64,000 nt of DNA. It comes from Kibdelosporangium philippinense. Its GTDB lineage: Bacteria; Actinomycetota; Actinomycetes; Mycobacteriales; Pseudonocardiaceae. Positions within the stretch are counted from its first letter, which is position 1; every line of letters starts with the position of its first letter. The translations under genes and the position numbers were made by a program. The notes beneath the pieces were generated by a model, which was not told where the DNA came from, did no database searches, and worked only from the letters and a program-made list of their open reading frames with translations. The DNA is taken from positions 2,775,570 to 2,839,569 of the forward strand of contig NZ_JAJVCN010000002.1 of assembly GCF_021390435.2 (NCBI RefSeq), read 5' to 3'. Below, piece by piece: positions 28,101 through 34,100 of the stretch.

Positions 28101-31100
28101 GGACCGGTCTGGCCGTCGGGCCGCTGTGCCGCGGGTGGGGCTGGGTTCTGATTCGGTGGTGGTGCGGGGGCGGTTGGCGGTTCGTTCGCCGTATGAGACG
28201 TTCGAAGGCCGGGACACGGCTGATGGTCCTGTGCATCGGTTCACCAGTGGTCAGGTGCGAGCGCGCACCATTCGGTCCGATGGACGGGCTGTCGCTGTTT
28301 CGTTCATGAACGCCAGCCAGAGCGAGCTCATCGCGGCGTGGGGTTCCTATAGTCGGTTGGATACGACGGTGCTGCACCTGGACAAGGCTTTCACGGACGC
28401 GCAGACCGAGACGCTCGCTGTTGCGTCACCATGGACGATGCGTGGGCTGGGTGGGCCGTTCTACGTATGGACCCATGGCGCCCCCAACGGCCGGTATGGA
28501 ATCGTCAATCTGCTGAACGGCCGGGAGCTGTTGCTGGACGGGGCGGCGCTGGCGGCATTGGTACACGAGACGGACGCGTTTGGACGCTATGCGGGGCGGC
28601 TGAGGTCAGTAGTCCTGATGAGCTGCTCCTCCGCGCATCTGGGCAACTCAGAGGGGTTGGCGTTCGATGTCTGGCAGACCGTACGAGAGCGGCATCGCGG
28701 GGTCGTGCTGTTCGCGCCCAGTGAAATATTCTCCTGGGGATATGACATCGTCGGCAATCCGACGAGAATTGTGGATGGCGGCCGCTGGGTCGGCTTCGGG
28801 GCGTCGGCGCCAGGTGATGTGGTCGACCTGTGGGATGTTCTGAGTCAGTTGCCGGAATGGTCCGCGAAGAACGAGAACCTGCGGAATCACTACGCTCGGC
28901 GGGTTCCGTTGTTCGCCGCGGTCGATCAAGTGTCGAGGGCCGTTTCGATGCTTGCCGATCGGTTGCGGCGGGATCGGGTGCTGGATTTGCCGTCGGTGCT
29001 GGCGGAGTTGGCTGACTCCGAGGTCGTCTGGGCGGCAACGCTGCGTGTGTTGCGGGATGACGAGAATGTGCCGGCGCCGCGGTTTGTGAACCTGACCGAG
29101 TGGGATCCGGACGAGCGTGTGTACCGCGATGTCTATGTGCCGGAGCGGGCCAAGAGCATGCTCGAGATTGGTGATGTGTACGCGGGTAGTGCACCGCGGT
29201 ATGTCGGCCTCTCGGAGATGCGTTGGGCGGCCGATCCGGCGCCATGGCCGGGTGAGACCCCGACCGTGTGGGAAGTTCTGAATGAGTTGCCCGCGTGGCG
29301 GAACGAACCTGCGATCGTGCGGGATCACTACGCTCGGCGGGTTCCGTTGTTCGCCGCGGTCGATCAAGTGTCGAGGGCCGTTTCGATGCTTGCCGATCGG
29401 TTGCGGCGGGATCGGGTGCTGGATCTGCCGTCTGTAGAAGACCAATTGGGTGACTCCGAGGTGGCGTGGACGGCGGCGTTGCGGGCGTTGCGGGACGACA
29501 AGCGTCTGCCGGAGCCACAGTTTGTGAACCTGACCGAGTGGGACCCGGGCGATCGCGTGCACAGCGATGTCCGTGTGCCGGAGCAGACCATCGGCATGCT
29601 CGCGATCGGTGAGTCGATGGCGGATGGCTCCCCGCGCAACGCAGGCCTTCACCGGGTTCGCTGGGCCGCACCGAATCCGTTGCCGGACGTGCGTGCCCAG
29701 CTTGACCTGCACGGAGTTCTGGCAGTGTTGCGGGATGCTGGGCTTGGCCAGCGGTGGGCTGCTCGTCTGGTCGACATCGTAAATGACGGGCTCATCCAGC
29801 ACGGGCCTGACACGATGGTGGAACGGGTGGCCAGCCTGGCACGGACGTTGGAGCTTGTACAGCAATACCGTTTGTCGGAGCGCGCGAATGCCGCAGCGGA
29901 ACATGTTGCGGATTTCGTTATGGACGCGTGGCGAGCAGTGGCGAACGGCAACGAGGACATGGTGCGGGAGGTGCTCGCTCCGTCCACCTTCGTGGGGACC
30001 ACACCTGGCGGCGAGCAGTTGGCGTTCACCCCGCAATTGGTATGGCACAAGGAAATCAGGTCTGAGGGCCGTGTGGTCGCAGTGACCTTCGTGCCTGGTG
30101 GAGAAACGTTGTTGAGCGAGTTCCTCGCGGCAACGCCCGACAGCGAAACCACGGTAGTGGACGTACACGGTAGCCGCGACGCTGTTGAGCTGACAGTGGA
30201 GGGGCAGCGGCTCTCCGTCGACGGTTTCGCGTTCGCGCATGTTCTGACAGCGCTTCGGCTGATGGACACCAAGAGCGGCAAGGTGACCTTGTTCTCCTGT
30301 GCTACGGGGATGTCAGGTGGCGTCGCGGACAAGATGGCAGCAGTGTTCCCTTGGCAGATCACAGCGCCGGAGACGCGCGTCTCGTACGGCATGGGGACAG
30401 ATGACCGTCCGCTGATGCGGGTTGCGGGCAAATGGGTCACTGTCGAACGGTCTCGTCGTCAGGCTGCCGAGCAGTGGATACCGAACAGCGTACGATGGAA
30501 TCCCAAGAGGCTGACATCGCGTGCGCAGTACCGAGGCTGGGACGAGGATGGCAACGCCGTCCATGTCCAGAGCGCCGATGTGCGGATGCGGCTGGTGCAC
30601 AACCCGGCGGGTGGTGGCGAGCCGACCGGTATGTCCTTTGTGGATGAGTCGAGTCTCGAGCAGTGGCTTGCCCGGCCGCGGCGCGATATGACAGGTTTGT
30701 ATCTCGGGAATCCGGCCAACCGGGAAGCCGCGACGCTGGCCATGACATCGCCGTGGAAACTTCCGGGCGTGGCCAATCCGTTCTACCTGCACATGAACGG
30801 CGTCAACGACGAGGCCGGCCGCGGGCGGCTGGGTGCCCTGTTGTTGCATGGTGGTCGAACTGTGCGCGTCGACGGTCGAACTGTCGCGGAACTCGTGCGG
30901 ACAACGGTTGATTTCACCAAGCTCCCGCGTGGTTTGCAGGCGATGGTACTGATTGTCGACGACGCGGCGGCCATCGGCGACACAGCGGGCTTCGCGTTCG
31001 ATGTGTGGACAGCTCTGCGGGAACACCACCAAGATCTCGCGCTGTTCGCGCCAAGCAGTGGAATCAGCATCCTGGGCGATGAGGTGGCCAGTGGTCCGCT

Positions 31101-34100
31101 GACCGTTGTTCATGGCGGTGGCCGATGGGTCGGGCTTGGCAGCGTCGCACCTGGGACCAACCCGACGGTGCAGGAAGTTCTGACCAACAGGCGGAGTTGG
31201 CCGGATAAAGACAAGTCGCTACGAGAGCATTACGTGGCAACGATTCCACTGTTCTCCGCGGTTGACCGAGTCGCGCAGGCGCTCCCCGTACTGACTGAAA
31301 GACTGAAGCAGGACCACGTCCTTGACTTGCTGTCGGTACGAGATGTCGTGGAGTCCGGCCTTGGACACACGGACATCGTATGGAGCGCACTGCTGCGCGG
31401 GCTGCGAGACGATCGGGCTCTCCCCGAGCCCCGGGAAGTGATCCTGACCAAGCTCGATCCGGCCTCCGGCCGGGTGGACCGGCTCGACCTGCCGGAGCAG
31501 GCCAAGGGCATGCTCAATATCGGCGAGACACCCACCGAAGTCTCCTGGGCGGGCCAGAACCCACTCCCCGAGATACGGCGCATGCTTCTGGCAGAAGGCG
31601 CCGAACTCCGGGATGCATGGCTGGGCCCACGATGGGCCGCTTATGTTGCCGACCTGCTGAATGACCGCCTGGTCAACTCCGGCCGGGACAAGGCTCGGGA
31701 TTTGGTGAAGAGTCTCGCGCGCACCTTGGATTTCCTGGCGGATTATGGTTTGCCGGACTGGGCGGACGTCACGGGTGCGACCTTGGCCGATCTTGTCCTG
31801 CAGATGTGGCGCCAGATCGAGGCGGGGAATGAAAAAAATGTCCACCTGTCCCTGTCCAAGTTGGTGTATACCGGCATAGCAAGCGACGGCACACGTCGGG
31901 TGTTCAAGAAGGGCGACGTCTGGAAGAACACTGTACGGGACGACGGTGGTAACGTTGTCGCGGTCACGTTTGTGCCCGAGGAGCCGCAGATATTGCACGA
32001 GTTTCTCGCGGTGGCGGGAAATAAGAACACGAACGTTGTTGACGTGCACGGTCATTACGATACCGTCGATCTGACCGTGGCCGGAGAAAAGATGTCAGTC
32101 CACGCGGCAGTATTCGCGCGGCTGCTTGTCGACCTCGGCATTATGACACCGGGAACCGGCAAGCTGACATTGTTCGCCTTTAATGCAGGTTTTACCGGAG
32201 GTCTTGCGGAAGTGATGTCATCGATGTTCCCATGGGAGGTGACAGCACCCGCGGGACGCGTCGAGTTCGGTCTCGGAACTGACGGCCGTGCAGTGACACG
32301 AGTGGGCGGAAAGGGATGGTTCGCCGTTGCCGGGGCCAGTATTCGGCCTATCGAACTATGGACGACATCAAGCTCGGATTGGCAGCCTGCTCCTGACAAA
32401 CTCGCCATTCGTTCTCGCTATTCGATGTTCAAAGGAAGGGACGAGGACGGCAAGACGGTCGTCTTCGTAAGCAACCAGGTACAAAAGCGCACCATCTATG
32501 ACCCGGTAGCCAAGGATCAGGTTGTCGGTGTGTCATTCGCTGCCGATTTGAACCGGGCCATTGCGAACTGGTTGCCGCGCTCGCGGCGAGACATGACCAC
32601 TCTGCATCTTGGCCGGGAATTTCCAGAGCTGCACACTGACCAGCTCATGCTCCCCTCGCCATGGACTGCGCGGGTGACAGGAAAGCCGTTCTACCTCGTC
32701 ATGCACGGACAGCCCGGCGGCCGAAATGGTGTCGTCAGACTGACGCATGGCCGGAAAGTGTTCATCGATGGGGCGACAGTTGCGGCGTTGATGCTGCAGA
32801 CCCACGCCTTCCCGCAGTATTCAGGCCCACTGAGCTCAGTGAGTCTCATGATGTGTTCCGCGGTGGAGGTCGGTGGGTTGGCAGGGGTGGCCTATGACAC
32901 CTGGGCCGCCCTCAGGAGGCGATACGAAAACCTGATTCTGTTCGCCCCGAGCGATATTATCGCGATGGGTTTCGAACCTCATCCGCCGACGACGATCTCC
33001 GGCGGCGGTCGATGGATAGGCTTCGGCCGTTCGGTGCCGGGCGACGATCCGACCTTGCCGGATGTTTTCGCTCAGCTGCCGAGCTGGGTTCACAAGAATC
33101 AGCCGCTGCGCGAGCACTATGCGGACACGGTTCCCCTTTTCAGTGTGGTTGACCGGGTTTCGAATGTTTTTCAGTCGTTGGTTTCGCGGTTGCAGGGTGA
33201 TGGGGTGCTGGATCTGGCGTCGGTGCGCGATGTAGTGGAATCCGGCGTGGGACATTCAGCGTTGGTGTGGACCGCGGTGCTTCGCCTGTTGCGTGACAAT
33301 CACCATGTCCCGGATCCTCGGGAAGTGGTCCTGGCCAAGCGTGGCATCAGCGGTCGGGTGATCCAGGACAACCTGCCAGAACCACTGAAGAGCATGCTCA
33401 AGCTCGGCGAGGTAAATGCCGACAACGCCCTTTCCATTCGCACGGAGGTTTCCTGGGCAGGCCCGGCACCAACGGCTGCGGTACGTCGTCTTTTCGATCG
33501 GCATGGCGTGCTCACACAGCTGGCGGACTCCGGTTTGGGGCAACGGCAAACTGCAGTCGTCGCCGACCGGGTGAATGACATTTTCCGTGATCAGGGAGCG
33601 GACAAGGCGCGAGACGCCACGGTGAGTCTCGCCAAGATGTTGAAACTGTGGGCGCAGTTCGGCATGCCAGAACGAACTGACCTTTCTGCCACGATCCGAC
33701 TGAATCTCGCTCTTCAGGTATGGCAATCGATCGCCGAAGGGAACGTGAGCACAGCGCACAAGCTGCTGGCCAAGGCCGGGTACTTGGGAACCGTCGACGA
33801 CGGTACGAAGCGTGTGTTCAGAGCCGATCAGGTCTGGCGGAAGCAGATCCGATCCCAGCAGGGCCTGGTGGCGACCACATTTGTTCAGGGTGATCCGGAG
33901 ATCCTCGAAGAGTTCCTGTCGGCAGCCGAGAGAAGGAGTGCCAATGTCGTTGACGTGCACGGCAGTCGTGACACTGTTGAACTGACAGTCGGCAAGGACA
34001 AGCTGACCGTTCTCCCGGTGGTATTCGGGCGAGTGCTGGTCGACTTGGGCATACTCACCAAGACCAACACCACACTGACATTGTTAGCCTGTGACACAGG

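Noticed and set aside
28830..29670. CRISPR-like or short tandem repeat array
   Set aside because: Only two copies, coding and in frame; it is a linker duplication.
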